Below, one piece after another: positions 15,573-24,109 of a stretch of DNA of 64,000 nucleotides. The DNA is from Murinocardiopsis flavida (GTDB taxonomy: Bacteria > Actinomycetota > Actinomycetes > Streptosporangiales > Streptosporangiaceae). Where the stretch lies: NCBI RefSeq assembly GCF_003014485.1, contig NZ_PYGA01000025.1, forward strand, positions 32,180 through 96,179, read 5' to 3'. A program made the translations under genes and the position numbers. Below the pieces are notes generated by a model. It saw only the letters and a list, made by a program, of their open reading frames with translations. It did not search any database and was not told where the DNA came from. How positions within the stretch are numbered: the stretch's first letter is position 1; each line of letters begins with the position of its first letter.

Positions 15573-16767
15573 GGCCGAACGCGCCTTGGGCGCGCAGGGC
15601 GTCGATCGCGGCGGCGTCGTAGCCGAGCTCGCCCATGACCTCTGCGGTGTGCTGGCCCAGCGTCGGCGGCGGCGCAGAGGGGCGCGCCGGGGTTTCGGAC
15701 GCCCGGAACGGGAAGCCGGTCCCCACGTAGGTGCCGGCGACCGGGTGCGGCAGCCGGACGATCTGCTCGCGCTCCTCCGCCCACGGGTCGGAGTACAGCT
15801 CGGCGATGGTGTTGATGTTGCCGCTGGGGATGCCCCGCTCGGCGAGGGCGTCGAGCCAGTACGCCGAGGTCTGTTCGGCGAGCAGCGGTTCGATGACCGC
15901 GTTGAGGGCGTCGCGGTGCTCGACCCGCAGCGCGTTGGTGCCGAACCGGGGGTCCTCGGCGAGGCCGTTGCCGAGCAGCGCGCAGAAGGACGCCCAGAAC
16001 TTGTCGTTGGGCACGGCGACGGTGATCCAGCCGTCGGCGGTGGCGTACGCCTGGTAGGGCGCGATCATCTCGTGCTGCGAACCGCGCCGCTGCGGCGAGC
16101 GTCCGGTGTGGAAGTACATCCCGGCGCCGTAGACGTGCCAGGACATCTGCGCTTCGAGCAGCGAGAGGTCCATGTACTGGCCGCGCCCGGTGCGTTCGCG
16201 GGCCTGGAGGCCCATGAGCGCGGCGATGATCCCCCAGGTGCCGCCGTTCAGGTCGGCGACGGGGAACCCGGCCTTGACCGGCTCGCCGCCGGGCGCGCCG
16301 GTGACCCCCATGAGGCCGCCCATGCCCTGGGCGATGAGGTCGTATCCGGGCCGGTCGCGGTGGCGGCCGGTCTGGCCGAAACCGCTGATGGCGATGTAGA
16401 TGAGCCGGGGGTTCGCCTCGCTCAGCGCGGCGTGGTCCAGGCCCCATTTCGCCATGGTGCCCGGCCGGTAGTTCTCCACGAGGATGTCGGCCTCGGCGGC
16501 GAGCTCGCGGGCGATCGCGCGGCCCGCCTCGGTCTTCAGGTCCAGGGTGATTCCGCGCTTGCTGCGGTTGGCCGCCATGAAGTAGACGGACTCGCGCTCC
16601 TGCGCCCCGCCGACGAAGGGCGGCCCCCATCCCCGCGTCTCGTCGCCGGTCAGCGGCGGTTCCACCTTCACGACCTCGGCGCCCATGTCGCCCAGGAACT
16701 GCGTGCAGTAGGGGCCCGCGAGGACGCGGGACAGGTCCAGGACGCGGATCCCTGCTAACGGCGGCAT
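15559..16767 (-). CDS. CaiB/BaiF type III CoA transferase
   Basis: 402 residues. MPPLAGIRVLDLSRVLAGPY opens the family pattern, and the catalytic aspartate that forms the glutamyl/aspartyl-CoA intermediate is D172 in VADLNGG. These enzymes move CoA between carboxylic acids such as succinate, mesaconate, citramalate, oxalate or carnitine. ATG at 16765-16767; the open frame continues upstream but crosses the operator region. It is the first gene of an operon with the acyl-CoA dehydrogenase and is divergent from the TRAP transporter operon, sharing a promoter region with three copies of one palindrome. It probably activates the acid brought in by that transporter. Confidence 0.9.
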   Translation of the reverse strand: MPPLAGIRVLDLSRVLAGPYCTQFLGDMGAEVVKVEPPLTGDETRGWGPPFVGGAQERESVYFMAANRSKRGITLDLKTEAGRAIARELAAEADILVENYRPGTMAKWGLDHAALSEANPRLIYIAISGFGQTGRHRDRPGYDLIAQGMGGLMGVTGAPGGEPVKAGFPVADLNGGTWGIIAALMGLQARERTGRGQYMDLSLLEAQMSWHVYGAGMYFHTGRSPQRRGSQHEMIAPYQAYATADGWITVAVPNDKFWASFCALLGNGLAEDPRFGTNALRVEHRDALNAVIEPLLAEQTSAYWLDALAERGIPSGNINTIAELYSDPWAEEREQIVRLPHPVAGTYVGTGFPFRASETPARPSAPPPTLGQHTAEVMGELGYDAAAIDALRAQGAFGREEE

Positions 16768-16797
16768 CTCGACTGCCCCTCTCGGTCGCCTGTGTTC

Positions 16798-16813
16798 GTT
16801 CTTATATAAGAAC
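16798..16813. promoter_or_regulatory. palindromic operator, site 1
   Basis: GTTCTTATATAAGAAC is a perfect 16-bp palindrome 31 bases before the CoA transferase start. The identical sequence recurs at 17139-17154 in front of the divergent transporter operon, which makes chance very unlikely in this GC-rich DNA. Confidence 0.8.
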
Positions 16814-16927
16814 AATCGTTCGTACTCAGGGACACCGTAACCGATGTGGCCCCGAGTGGGGCAGGGGAGGCGGCGTGCCCGCCGGTGCGGGCCGCGTGGC
16901 TGCGGCGCTGCGTCGGGATCACCTTGT

Positions 16928-16943
16928 GTGCGTATATAGGAAC
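16928..16943. promoter_or_regulatory. palindromic operator, imperfect site 2
   Basis: GTGCGTATATAGGAAC matches the other two sites at 13 of 16 positions, keeping the TATATA core and the GAAC half-site. It lies between them in the 468-bp divergent region, which has no gene. Confidence 0.6.
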
Positions 16944-17138
16944 AGTGGAAGAGTCTTCCTGGGTCGTTGCGGCGCACTCGGTCCGCAGGTGCGGTGGCGG
17001 TCGTGTTCCGGGCATCCGGCGTGCCCGTGCCGCTCCGCACGAAGGGACCGTGGGGCGGGCCTGTCGGGGTCCGCCGCGACGATCATGATTGACAGTGATT
17101 TGCGTCTCGCCCTACTGTCCAGGGGGTCACGTGATCGA

Positions 17139-17154
17139 GTTCTTATATAAGAAC
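17139..17154. promoter_or_regulatory. palindromic operator, site 3
   Basis: GTTCTTATATAAGAAC, identical to site 1, 82 bases before the start of the TRAP binding-protein gene. The TATATA core may also contribute to a -10 element. A dimeric regulator could couple both operons by bridging the sites. Confidence 0.8.
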
Positions 17155-17235
17155 GCGTGGCCGAGCAGTGTTCGGTAGGCAACGACGTCGGTTTCCGGTG
17201 CCGGGCCCGCCACCCGACCGTTGTGGAGGTAGAGC

Positions 17236-18354
17236 GTGCACGATCGGCGCCGTGAGCTGAGAGACCCCCCGTCCCGCGGGCGGGGTTCGCCGTCCCGGGG
17301 CGCGCGCACCGGTGCCGCCGCACTGCTGCTCGCCCTCGCCGCGGCGACCGGGTGCACCCCGGCACCCGTCGAACCGGGGGAGGACGGCCGGTACACGATC
17401 GTCCTCGGCGACTCCTACCCGGTGGGCCACCCCATCTCCGAGCACGGTGCCGAGTACTTCATGGAGCGCGCCGAGAAGCTCAGCGGCGGCCGGATCACGT
17501 TCGAGTACTACCCCTCGGAGCAGATGGGCGCCGCCGACGAATTGATCGACTTCACCGGCGCCGGCGTCGTCGACATGGCATCCGTCGCACCCGCCTACGT
17601 CCCCGCCAAGCTTCCGATGTCGGGGGTCGCCGACCTCCCCGGCATGGTGTCGTCCTCCTGCGAGGGCGCACTCGCCACCGAGGCGCTGATGTCCGAGGGC
17701 GGCGTGCTGTTCGAGGAGGAGTTCCAGCGCTACGGCGTGCGCCCGCTCGTCATCGGCCTCATCCCCTCCTACGAGCTCATGACGGGCAGCACCGAGGTGA
17801 CGGCGCCCGACCAGGCCCAGGGCATGCAACTGCGGTCCTCCGGCGGGACGATCGACGGGGTCGTGACCTCGTTGGGCGCCTCGCCCGTGAGCATGCCGGC
17901 GCCGGAGATGTACGAGGCCATCTCCCGCGGCACCGTCGACGGCACCGTCCTGGCGCCGTTGAGCGCCCTGCCCTACCGCCTGGACGAGGCCGCGCGGCAC
18001 TCCACGCTCGGCGCCAACCTCGGCAGTTTCACCAACACCTACTCCATCAGCGAGGACGTGTGGGACGGCCTGCCCGCCGACCTCCGCGACGCGCTCGGCA
18101 CCGCCGGGCGCGACACCACCCGCCACCTGTGCGCGGCCCTGGACGAGGAGAACACCGCCTCGCGCAAGAGCCTCGCCGAAGGCGGGATGGTCTTCCACCG
18201 CCTGACCGGCACCCAGCGCGAGCGCTGGGCTGAGGTGACCGGCCCGGCCCAGCGGCAATGGGCCGAGCACGTCGAGAGCATCGGACGCCCGGGGTCGGAC
18301 GCGCTCGACTCGATGCACGACGAACTGGAGCGTGTCCGCGATGACCGAGAATGA
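17236..18354 (+). CDS. dctP: TRAP transporter, DctP-type binding lipoprotein
   Basis: 372 residues. A basic N-terminus and hydrophobic core end in lipobox ATGC, with the modified cysteine at residue 40. The mature region starts YTIVLGDSYPVGHPISEHGAEYF and has the DctP pattern RSSGGTIDGVVTSLGASPVSMPAPEMYEAI; the arginine that clamps the ligand carboxylate in TRAP proteins is in the LRSSGG stretch. It captures an organic acid outside the cell for the DctQM permease. GTG start at 17236 with TGGAGGT upstream. First gene of an operon with DctQ, DctM and a CoA transferase. Confidence 0.9.
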   Translation: MHDRRRELRDPPSRGRGSPSRGARTGAAALLLALAAATGCTPAPVEPGEDGRYTIVLGDSYPVGHPISEHGAEYFMERAEKLSGGRITFEYYPSEQMGAADELIDFTGAGVVDMASVAPAYVPAKLPMSGVADLPGMVSSSCEGALATEALMSEGGVLFEEEFQRYGVRPLVIGLIPSYELMTGSTEVTAPDQAQGMQLRSSGGTIDGVVTSLGASPVSMPAPEMYEAISRGTVDGTVLAPLSALPYRLDEAARHSTLGANLGSFTNTYSISEDVWDGLPADLRDALGTAGRDTTRHLCAALDEENTASRKSLAEGGMVFHRLTGTQRERWAEVTGPAQRQWAEHVESIGRPGSDALDSMHDELERVRDDRE

Positions 18355-18880
18355 GGCCCCGTCCCGGGCCGAGCGCGCCATCACCGGGATCGAGAACGCG
18401 CTCGCCACACTGGCCGCCCTCGCCCTCGGGGCGATGCTGCTGGTCATGGTGGCCGAAGTGGTGATGCGCTACATCCTGTCGGCCCCGCTGGGCTGGACGG
18501 TCGGATTCGTGCAGGACTACCTGATGGTCGCGGTGTTCTTCCTCGGCCTGTCCTACAGCTACCGCACCGGCGCCCACGTCACCATCGACTTCGTCTACCG
18601 GCGCCAAGGCCCCCGCGGTCGGCTGGCGATGGCGCTCATCGGCGACGTGCTGTCGTTCGCGCTGTTCGCGCTCGTCTTCGCGGCGGGGGTCGCGACGACC
18701 GCGCACGCGTGGACCCTGGGCGAGATCCCCGCGCCCGGCGGCGGCGCCCTGTCCTGGCCGGTCTGGACCTCCCACGTCTTCGTCCCCCTCGGCTGCGGCG
18801 TCCTGCTGCTCCGGCTTGCCGCGACCATCGCGGCGCACCGATCCGGCCCCGCGCGGGCCGACCTGGAGGCGGGAACCTGA
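18341..18880 (+). CDS. dctQ: TRAP transporter, small permease subunit
   Basis: 179 residues with four membrane segments and the DctQ pattern EVVMRYILSAPLGWT followed by LGLSYSYRTGAHVTIDFVY. DctQ pairs with the large subunit DctM to make the sodium-driven permease. ATG 18341 is preferred (CTGGAG ten bases before it) over GTG 18332. The start lies inside the dctP coding end, a 14-bp overlap. Confidence 0.88.
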   Translation: MTENEAPSRAERAITGIENALATLAALALGAMLLVMVAEVVMRYILSAPLGWTVGFVQDYLMVAVFFLGLSYSYRTGAHVTIDFVYRRQGPRGRLAMALIGDVLSFALFALVFAAGVATTAHAWTLGEIPAPGGGALSWPVWTSHVFVPLGCGVLLLRLAATIAAHRSGPARADLEAGT

Positions 18881-20172
18881 TGCTCGTCGCATCCGTCATC
18901 GTGCTCCTGTTCGTCCTCCTGCTGATCCGGATCCCGGTCGGCTTCGCCATCGGCATCACCGGCGCCGTCGGGCTCTGGGGGTACGGCGGCCTGCCGTTCC
19001 TCACCGGGATGCTGGAGGCCGCCTCGCACGGCCCCGTCGCCAGCTACACCCTCTCCGCCATCCCGCTGTTCGTCCTCATGGCGCAGTTCGTCCTGAAGAG
19101 CGGGATCACCGACGACCTCTTCGACGCGGCGCGCGCCTGGGTCGGCAGCGTGCCCGGCGGGCTGGGGGTCGCCACCGCCGGGGCCGGTGCGCTGTTCGCC
19201 GCGATCTCGGGGTCGAGCACCGCCGCCGCCGCGACGCTCGCGACCACCTCGACCGACGAGATGAAGAAGGCCGGCTACGACATGCGGATGGCCAGCGGGA
19301 TGGTCGCCGTCGTCGGCACCCTCGCCGCCATGATCCCGCCGAGCATCATCCTGGTCTTCTACGCGGTGCTCGCCGAGCAGAGCGTCGGCAAGATCCTGGT
19401 CGCCGGGTTCCTCCCCGGTGCGTTCGTCACCGTGGCGCTGATCGCCACCCAGATGCTGCTCATCTGGCGCAACCCGGCGCTGGCGCCCAGGGGCGAGCGC
19501 CACTCGTGGGCGGCGAAGCTGCGCACACTCGTCGCCGCCGCACCCGTACTCGCCCTGTTCGCCCTGGTCACGGGGACGGTGTACTTCGGACTGGCCACCC
19601 CCACCGAGGCGGCGGCCCTCGGCGGGCTGGGCGGCCTGCTGTTCATGGTGTTCCGCAAACGGGCGACCCGCGAGCGGCTGCGCTCGGCGGCGCTGGAGAC
19701 CGTGAACAGCACGGTGATGATCCTGATGATCATCTTCGGCGCCTACATCTTCGGCTACTTCCTCACCGTCACCCGGGTCACCCCGGCGCTGGTCGACACG
19801 GTCGCCGGGCTGCCCGTGCCGCCCATGGCGATCTTCGCGCTCATCGCCCTGATGTACCTGGTCCTCGGCTTCTTCATGGACCAGATGGCGATCCTCGCGC
19901 TGACCGTGCCCGTGGTGCTGCCGGTGGTCGAGGCGCTCGGCTTGGACCCGATCTGGTTCGGCGTCATGGTGGTGCTGATCGCCGAGATCGGACTCGTCAC
20001 CCCGCCACTCGGCCTGAACGTGTTCGTCGTCGCCCGGGCGGCGCGCCAACCCGTCGAGCAGGTCTTCCGCGGCGCGGCGCCGTTCGCGGTGGCGATCCTG
20101 GTCGTCGTCGTGCTCTTCGCGGCGTTCCCCGACCTCGTCCTGTGGCTGCCCAACAGCATGACGGGCGACTGA
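18880..20172 (+). CDS. dctM: TRAP transporter, large permease subunit
   Basis: 430 residues, about twelve membrane segments. AISGSSTAAAATLATTSTDEMKKAGY and MIPPSIILVFYAVLAEQSVGKIL are the DctM signature loops, and EIGLVTPPLGLNVFVV lies near the C-terminus. It moves the DctP-bound acid across the membrane with sodium ions. ATG 18880 overlaps the dctQ stop (TGATG), and its own stop overlaps the next start the same way, so the operon is tightly coupled. Confidence 0.93.
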   Translation: MLVASVIVLLFVLLLIRIPVGFAIGITGAVGLWGYGGLPFLTGMLEAASHGPVASYTLSAIPLFVLMAQFVLKSGITDDLFDAARAWVGSVPGGLGVATAGAGALFAAISGSSTAAAATLATTSTDEMKKAGYDMRMASGMVAVVGTLAAMIPPSIILVFYAVLAEQSVGKILVAGFLPGAFVTVALIATQMLLIWRNPALAPRGERHSWAAKLRTLVAAAPVLALFALVTGTVYFGLATPTEAAALGGLGGLLFMVFRKRATRERLRSAALETVNSTVMILMIIFGAYIFGYFLTVTRVTPALVDTVAGLPVPPMAIFALIALMYLVLGFFMDQMAILALTVPVVLPVVEALGLDPIWFGVMVVLIAEIGLVTPPLGLNVFVVARAARQPVEQVFRGAAPFAVAILVVVVLFAAFPDLVLWLPNSMTGD

Positions 20173-21392
20173 TGGGCGCCGGGGAGGCCGCGCCGGGACC
20201 GGACGGCGCGCGCGGGCCGCTGGCGGGCGTCCGGGTCCTCGACCTGACCTCCGTCCTGCTCGGGCCCTACTGCACACGGACGCTGGGCGACATGGGCGCC
20301 GAGGTCATCAAGGTGGAACCGCCCGAAGGCGACCCGGTCCGCAGGCTCGGACCGGCCCGCTCCCCGGGGATGGGCGGTACCCACCTCAACCTGAACCGCG
20401 GCAAGCGCAGCGTCGTGCTCGACCTCAAGCGCGCGGAGGCGCGCGGCGCCGCCCTGCGCCTCGCCGCGGACTGCGACGTGTTCGTGCACAACATGCGCCC
20501 GAGCGCCGCCGCGCGGCTGGGGCTCGCCTACGCCGACGTCGCCGCCGCGGCACCGGGCATCGTCTACTGCGCCGCGCCCGGGTTCGGCACCGAAGGCCCC
20601 TACCGCGACCGGCCGGCCTACGACGACATGATGCAGGCCGCGAGCGGGATCGCCGCCTTGCAGGCCCGCGACGGCGAGGCGCCCCGCTACGTCGCCACCG
20701 TCCTCGCCGACAAGGTCACCGGGCTCATGGCGGCGACGGGGATCCTCGGGGCCCTGCACCGGCAGCGGACCACGGGGGTCGGCGGCGAGGTCGAGGTCCC
20801 GATGTTCGAGACCATGGCGTCGTTCCTCATGGCGGAGCACCTCTACGGGGCCGCGTTCGAGCCTGCGCTCGGCCCCGTCGGCTACCAGCGGGTGACCTCG
20901 CCGCACCGGCGGCCGCACGCCACCGCGGACGGCCACATCGGCGTCATGCCCTACACCGACCGGCACTGGGCGGCGTTCTTCCACGCGGCGGACCGCCCCG
21001 ACCTGGCAGCGGACCCGCGCTTCCGCGACCTCGCCGGGCGGACCGCGCACATCGACGCCCTCTACGAGGAGGTCGGCGCCATCGTGCGGACCCGCCCCAC
21101 CGCCGAGTGGCTGCGGATCCTGCGCGCGGCCGACGTCCCCGTGTCCGACGTCGTCGCACCGGCCGACCTGCTCGACGACGACCACCTGCGCGCGGTCGGG
21201 CTCTTCGAGACCGCGGCGCACCCCACCGAGGGCGCCGTCCGCACCGTCCGCGGCCCGGTCCGGTTCGGCGCGGACCCCGCCCCCGCACCGCCCCATGCCG
21301 AGCGCCTCGGCGAGAGCACCGCCGAGATCCTGCGCGCGGCCGGCCTGGACGACGCCGCCATCGCCCGGCTGAGCGCGGCACCGGAGGGGTGA
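20172..21392 (+). CDS. CaiB/BaiF type III CoA transferase
   Basis: 406 residues. RVLDLTSVLLGPY at 21-33, VIKVEPPEGDP, and the catalytic aspartate D180 in VLADKVTG identify the family. Its start overlaps the dctM stop by TGATG, so CoA activation is directly linked to import. A second enzyme of the same family is encoded on the divergent operon; the two share fold but differ enough to suggest different donors or substrates, for example one for entry of the acid and one for an intramolecular or product CoA transfer as in mesaconyl-CoA C1-C4 transferase (known family member). Confidence 0.9.
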   Translation: MGAGEAAPGPDGARGPLAGVRVLDLTSVLLGPYCTRTLGDMGAEVIKVEPPEGDPVRRLGPARSPGMGGTHLNLNRGKRSVVLDLKRAEARGAALRLAADCDVFVHNMRPSAAARLGLAYADVAAAAPGIVYCAAPGFGTEGPYRDRPAYDDMMQAASGIAALQARDGEAPRYVATVLADKVTGLMAATGILGALHRQRTTGVGGEVEVPMFETMASFLMAEHLYGAAFEPALGPVGYQRVTSPHRRPHATADGHIGVMPYTDRHWAAFFHAADRPDLAADPRFRDLAGRTAHIDALYEEVGAIVRTRPTAEWLRILRAADVPVSDVVAPADLLDDDHLRAVGLFETAAHPTEGAVRTVRGPVRFGADPAPAPPHAERLGESTAEILRAAGLDDAAIARLSAAPEG

Positions 21393-21411
21393 CGTGCGGC
21401 GGCGTACCCGG

Positions 21412-21442
21412 TTGACCTCAACTGCCGTTGAGCTCCTAGGTT
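21412..21442 (+). promoter_or_regulatory. MerR-type promoter with 19-bp spacer
   Basis: -35 TTGACC (21412-21417) and -10 TAGGTT (21437-21442) are 19 bases apart, the stretched spacing that MerR-family activators need. The perfect inverted repeat CTCAAC-n4-GTTGAG (21417-21432) occupies the spacer. It drives the F420-type oxidoreductase gene; a near-identical arrangement is found at 36652-36682. Confidence 0.72.
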
Positions 21443-21499
21443 CGTCCCCGAGCACGCGGACAGGCCACCCCGGCGCCGCGGTGACGAAAGGGGCCGACC

Positions 21500-22330
21500 A
21501 TGGCACGGCTGGAACTGGGACCGATCGGTGCCTCGATCGAGGTGAACGGACGCGACGGCTACGCGGCCGACGCCGTCGCACTGGAGAAGCTGGGCTTCTC
21601 CACGATCTGGCTGCCGGGCGGGCAGTTGGCGACCATGGACCCGATCACGGAGATCCTCCGGGCCACGACGCGGATCGGCGTCGGCAGCGCGATCCTCGCA
21701 GCGGAGGCGTTCGACGCCGCTACCGTCGCCGCCGGGTTCGCCGCTATCGAGGCCGCGCACCCGGGACGGTTCATCGCCGGGCTCGGCGGGGGCCACGGCC
21801 CCCGCCCGCTGGCCGCCATGGGCGCGTACCTGGACGAACTGGACGCCGCGACGCCGCCGGTCCCCGCCTCGGCGCGCGTCCTCGCCGCACTGGGCCCGCG
21901 CAAGCTGGAGCTCGCACGCGACCGCTCCGCCGGGGCCGTGCCGATGCTGGTCACCCCCGAGTACACCGCTCAGGCACGGGCCGTCCTGGGGAGCGGACCG
22001 GTCCTCTCCATCCAGCAGTTCGTGGCCGTCGACCAGGACGCGGAGCGTGTACGCGCGGCGGCGCGCGTCCCGCTCGGCTTCCTCGCAGGTGTCGGCGGCT
22101 ACGCCGCGAACTTCCGGCGCATGGGATTCGCGGAGTCCGACGTCGCGGGCCTCGGCGACCGGCTCGTCGACGCAATGGTGCCGTGGGGCGACGCCGACGC
22201 GGTCGCCGCCCGCGTGACCGAGCACCTCGACGCGGGCGCCGACCAGGTCACCCTCGCACCCCTGACCACCGGCACCAGCGCGCCGGCACTCGACCAGCTG
22301 CGCCTCCTCGCGGAGCGCCTGATCGGCTGA
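21500..22330 (+). CDS. LLM-fold, probably F420-dependent oxidoreductase
   Basis: 276 residues, luciferase-like TIM barrel. ALEKLGFSTIWLPGGQLA and GRFIAGLGGGHGPRPLAAMGAYLDELD match the actinobacterial F420-linked LLM subgroup rather than SsuD. Such enzymes use coenzyme F420 for two-electron reduction or oxidation of varied substrates. ATG 21500 with GAAAGGGG upstream. It is a single-gene unit with its own MerR-type promoter, so it probably responds to a redox or xenobiotic signal and is not part of the TRAP operon. Confidence 0.78.
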   Translation: MARLELGPIGASIEVNGRDGYAADAVALEKLGFSTIWLPGGQLATMDPITEILRATTRIGVGSAILAAEAFDAATVAAGFAAIEAAHPGRFIAGLGGGHGPRPLAAMGAYLDELDAATPPVPASARVLAALGPRKLELARDRSAGAVPMLVTPEYTAQARAVLGSGPVLSIQQFVAVDQDAERVRAAARVPLGFLAGVGGYAANFRRMGFAESDVAGLGDRLVDAMVPWGDADAVAARVTEHLDAGADQVTLAPLTTGTSAPALDQLRLLAERLIG

Positions 22331-22424
22331 CCGCGCGAGGCCGCGGGCCTCGGCGCCGGTTCTCAGCGACCCGCTCGAATGCAGCGTGGTCACGGTCGAC
22401 TACGATGCCGGGAATCGACGTGTT

Positions 22425-22560
22425 CGAGGTGATCGGCGGCTGCCCGAGCTGCGGTACGACAACGTCATCAGCCCCTCGCCGTTCTCCCCGACCGGCCCAA
22501 GGGCATGGGCGGCGGCGCCCCATAGCACGCCGTCCGCGCCGCCGTGCAGGACGCCATCCC
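22425..22560 (+). pseudogene. remnant of a molybdo-hydroxylase (CoxL/XdhB-type) C-terminus
   Basis: From 22440 the frame reads LPELRYDNVISPSPFSPTG; after one lost base it continues from 22499 as KGMGGGAP, stop, HAVRAAVQDAI. This follows the C-terminal pattern of xanthine/CO dehydrogenase large subunits: LPE ... TPSPF-P-LG-KG-GEGG ... AV--AV-DAL. The frame break and the in-frame stop show it is dead, and no upstream part is present. A separate short tail, MRIDGGFTTAGTLV, at 22654-22698 looks like the end of a short-chain dehydrogenase. The rest of the 22331-22694 gap shows nothing. Confidence 0.5.
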
Positions 22561-22694
22561 TACCACCGGGATGGCGTTGAACAGCCACTGCTCCCAAGAC
22601 GCCGTCTTCGGCCCGCTCGCGGGCTCCGGAGCGGAGAAAGTGCGGGTACTCCGATGCGGATCGACGGCGGCTTCACAACGGCGGGCACGCTCGT

Positions 22695-23681
22695 ATGACG
22701 GCGCACCCGGCGACCGACGTCCACACCCACCTCGCGCCCCTGCTCGGCGCGGCCGCGCGCGAACGCAACGGGGTCGGCCTGCGCGACGGCCGCTACGTCG
22801 TCGCCGACCAGCCGGTCGGCCCCGACGGGCTCTACCGCCCCGAAGGGCTCACCGCCCACCTGGCCGCCCACGCCCTCGACCGCGCCATCGTCTCCGTGCC
22901 CCCGCCGTTCTTCCGGCAGGGGCGCGCCGCCGAGGACTGCCGCCGCTGGGCCGCCGATGTCAACGACGGCCTGCTCGCGGCGGTCGACGGGCACGGCGGC
23001 CTGAGCCCGCTCGCCTACCTCCCGTTGGACCGCCCCGACGCGGCGCTCGCCGAGTACCGGTGGCGGCGCGGCGACCCCGCCTGGGCGGGGTTCTCCGGCG
23101 CGGCGGGCGGCGGTTCACCCGCCATGGACGCCCCCGAGCTCGCGCCGCTCTGGGACGCCATGGCGGCAGACGGCGCCGCGATCCTGCTGCACCCCGGCCT
23201 GTCCACGGACCCCCGGCTGGCCCGCCACTACCTCGGCAACCTGCTCGGCAATCCGGTGGAGAGCACGGTGTCGGCGGCCGAACTCGTCTTCGGCGGCGTC
23301 CTGCACCGCTACCAGGGGATCGCGTTCATCCTCGCCCATTGCGGCGGCGCCACCGCCGCGCTCGCGGGCCGCTGGCAGCGCGGCTACGCGACCGGCAGCC
23401 CGGGGGTGGCCCCCCTCGACGAGGAGCCGTCCGCAGCCGTCCGCCGCTTCTACGTCGACGCGCTGGCGCACGAACCGGCGGTGGTCGACCTCGCCGCCGC
23501 CGTCATCGGCACCGACCGCATCGTGCTGGCCAGCGACTGGCCCTTCCCCATGGGCGTGGACGACCCGCACACCGCGGTCGCGCACCTGCCGGCCGCCGAC
23601 AGGGAGCGGATCGCCCGCACCAACCCCGCGGAGCTGTTCGGCGGGCGGCGCGCGGCGGCACACCGCGGGGAGCGGCCGTAA
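22695..23681 (+). CDS. amidohydrolase-2 family (ACMSD-like) hydrolase or decarboxylase
   Basis: 328 residues. Metal ligands appear as HTH (H10, H12), the ILLHPG histidine near 167, the LAHCGG histidine near 215 and the ASD of LASDWPFP near 280: the amidohydrolase-related family that includes aminocarboxymuconate-semialdehyde decarboxylase and gamma-resorcylate decarboxylase. Substrate unknown. ATG 22695 lacks a clear ribosome-binding site. The gene sits intact between two degraded fragments, so it may be the survivor of a partly deleted catabolic operon. Confidence 0.8.
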   Translation: MTAHPATDVHTHLAPLLGAAARERNGVGLRDGRYVVADQPVGPDGLYRPEGLTAHLAAHALDRAIVSVPPPFFRQGRAAEDCRRWAADVNDGLLAAVDGHGGLSPLAYLPLDRPDAALAEYRWRRGDPAWAGFSGAAGGGSPAMDAPELAPLWDAMAADGAAILLHPGLSTDPRLARHYLGNLLGNPVESTVSAAELVFGGVLHRYQGIAFILAHCGGATAALAGRWQRGYATGSPGVAPLDEEPSAAVRRFYVDALAHEPAVVDLAAAVIGTDRIVLASDWPFPMGVDDPHTAVAHLPAADRERIARTNPAELFGGRRAAAHRGERP

Positions 23682-23689
23682 GCCCGGCC

Positions 23690-24065
23690 GCGACCGGCGC
23701 GGCGACACCGGAGGCGGCGGCGACCGCTACGTCCAGCGGGCCGCGGCCCGCGGCTGCGTCGGGTTCGCCGCGTCCGACACCCGCCCGCTGATGCCGGCGC
23801 CCGGCGGCGCCACCCGCGTCGTCGGCGACGACCCGCTGGCGATCGGGGCGCCGCGCCCGGCGGCGATCCCGTCGTGCTCGACGTGGCGATGTCCGAGGCG
23901 GCGCTCGGCAGGATCCGGCCGGCCGAGCAGCAGGGCGACGAGCCACCGCCGCCCGCGCCGCCCCGCGCGGCGGGCGGCGTTCGACGTCCCCGCCGCCTTC
24001 GGCGCGCGGGGGAGCCGACCACAGGCGCGGTGTCGGGCGGATGCGCTGTTCGGGAGGCTTGACGC
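23690..24065 (+). pseudogene. fragment of a malate/L-lactate dehydrogenase (Ldh2/YlbC) family gene
   Basis: From about 23704 the frame reads RYVQRAAARGCVGFAASD, then PLMPAPGGATRVVGDDPLAIGAPRP; after a one-base frameshift near 23865 it resumes as GDPVVLDVAMSEAALGRIR and later GEPTTGAVSGG. This is the core of the NAD-dependent malate/lactate/ureidoglycolate dehydrogenase family (PPGG...LGTNPIAIA-P, then LD-ATS, then DADG-PTTDP). Both ends of the domain are missing. It follows the amidohydrolase with no gap, as if once in the same operon. Nothing else is seen in 23682-24132 except the ArsR promoter. Confidence 0.65.
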
Positions 24066-24109
24066 CGCGCGGCGAAGGGCGTAGCTTGGGCTTGTAATCA
24101 ACCAAATGA

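Noticed and set aside
17236..20172. TRAP operon as a sialic acid transporter for the nanK-nanE genes
   Set aside because: It is 23 kb away, has its own CoA transferase in the operon, and shares no operator with the nan locus.
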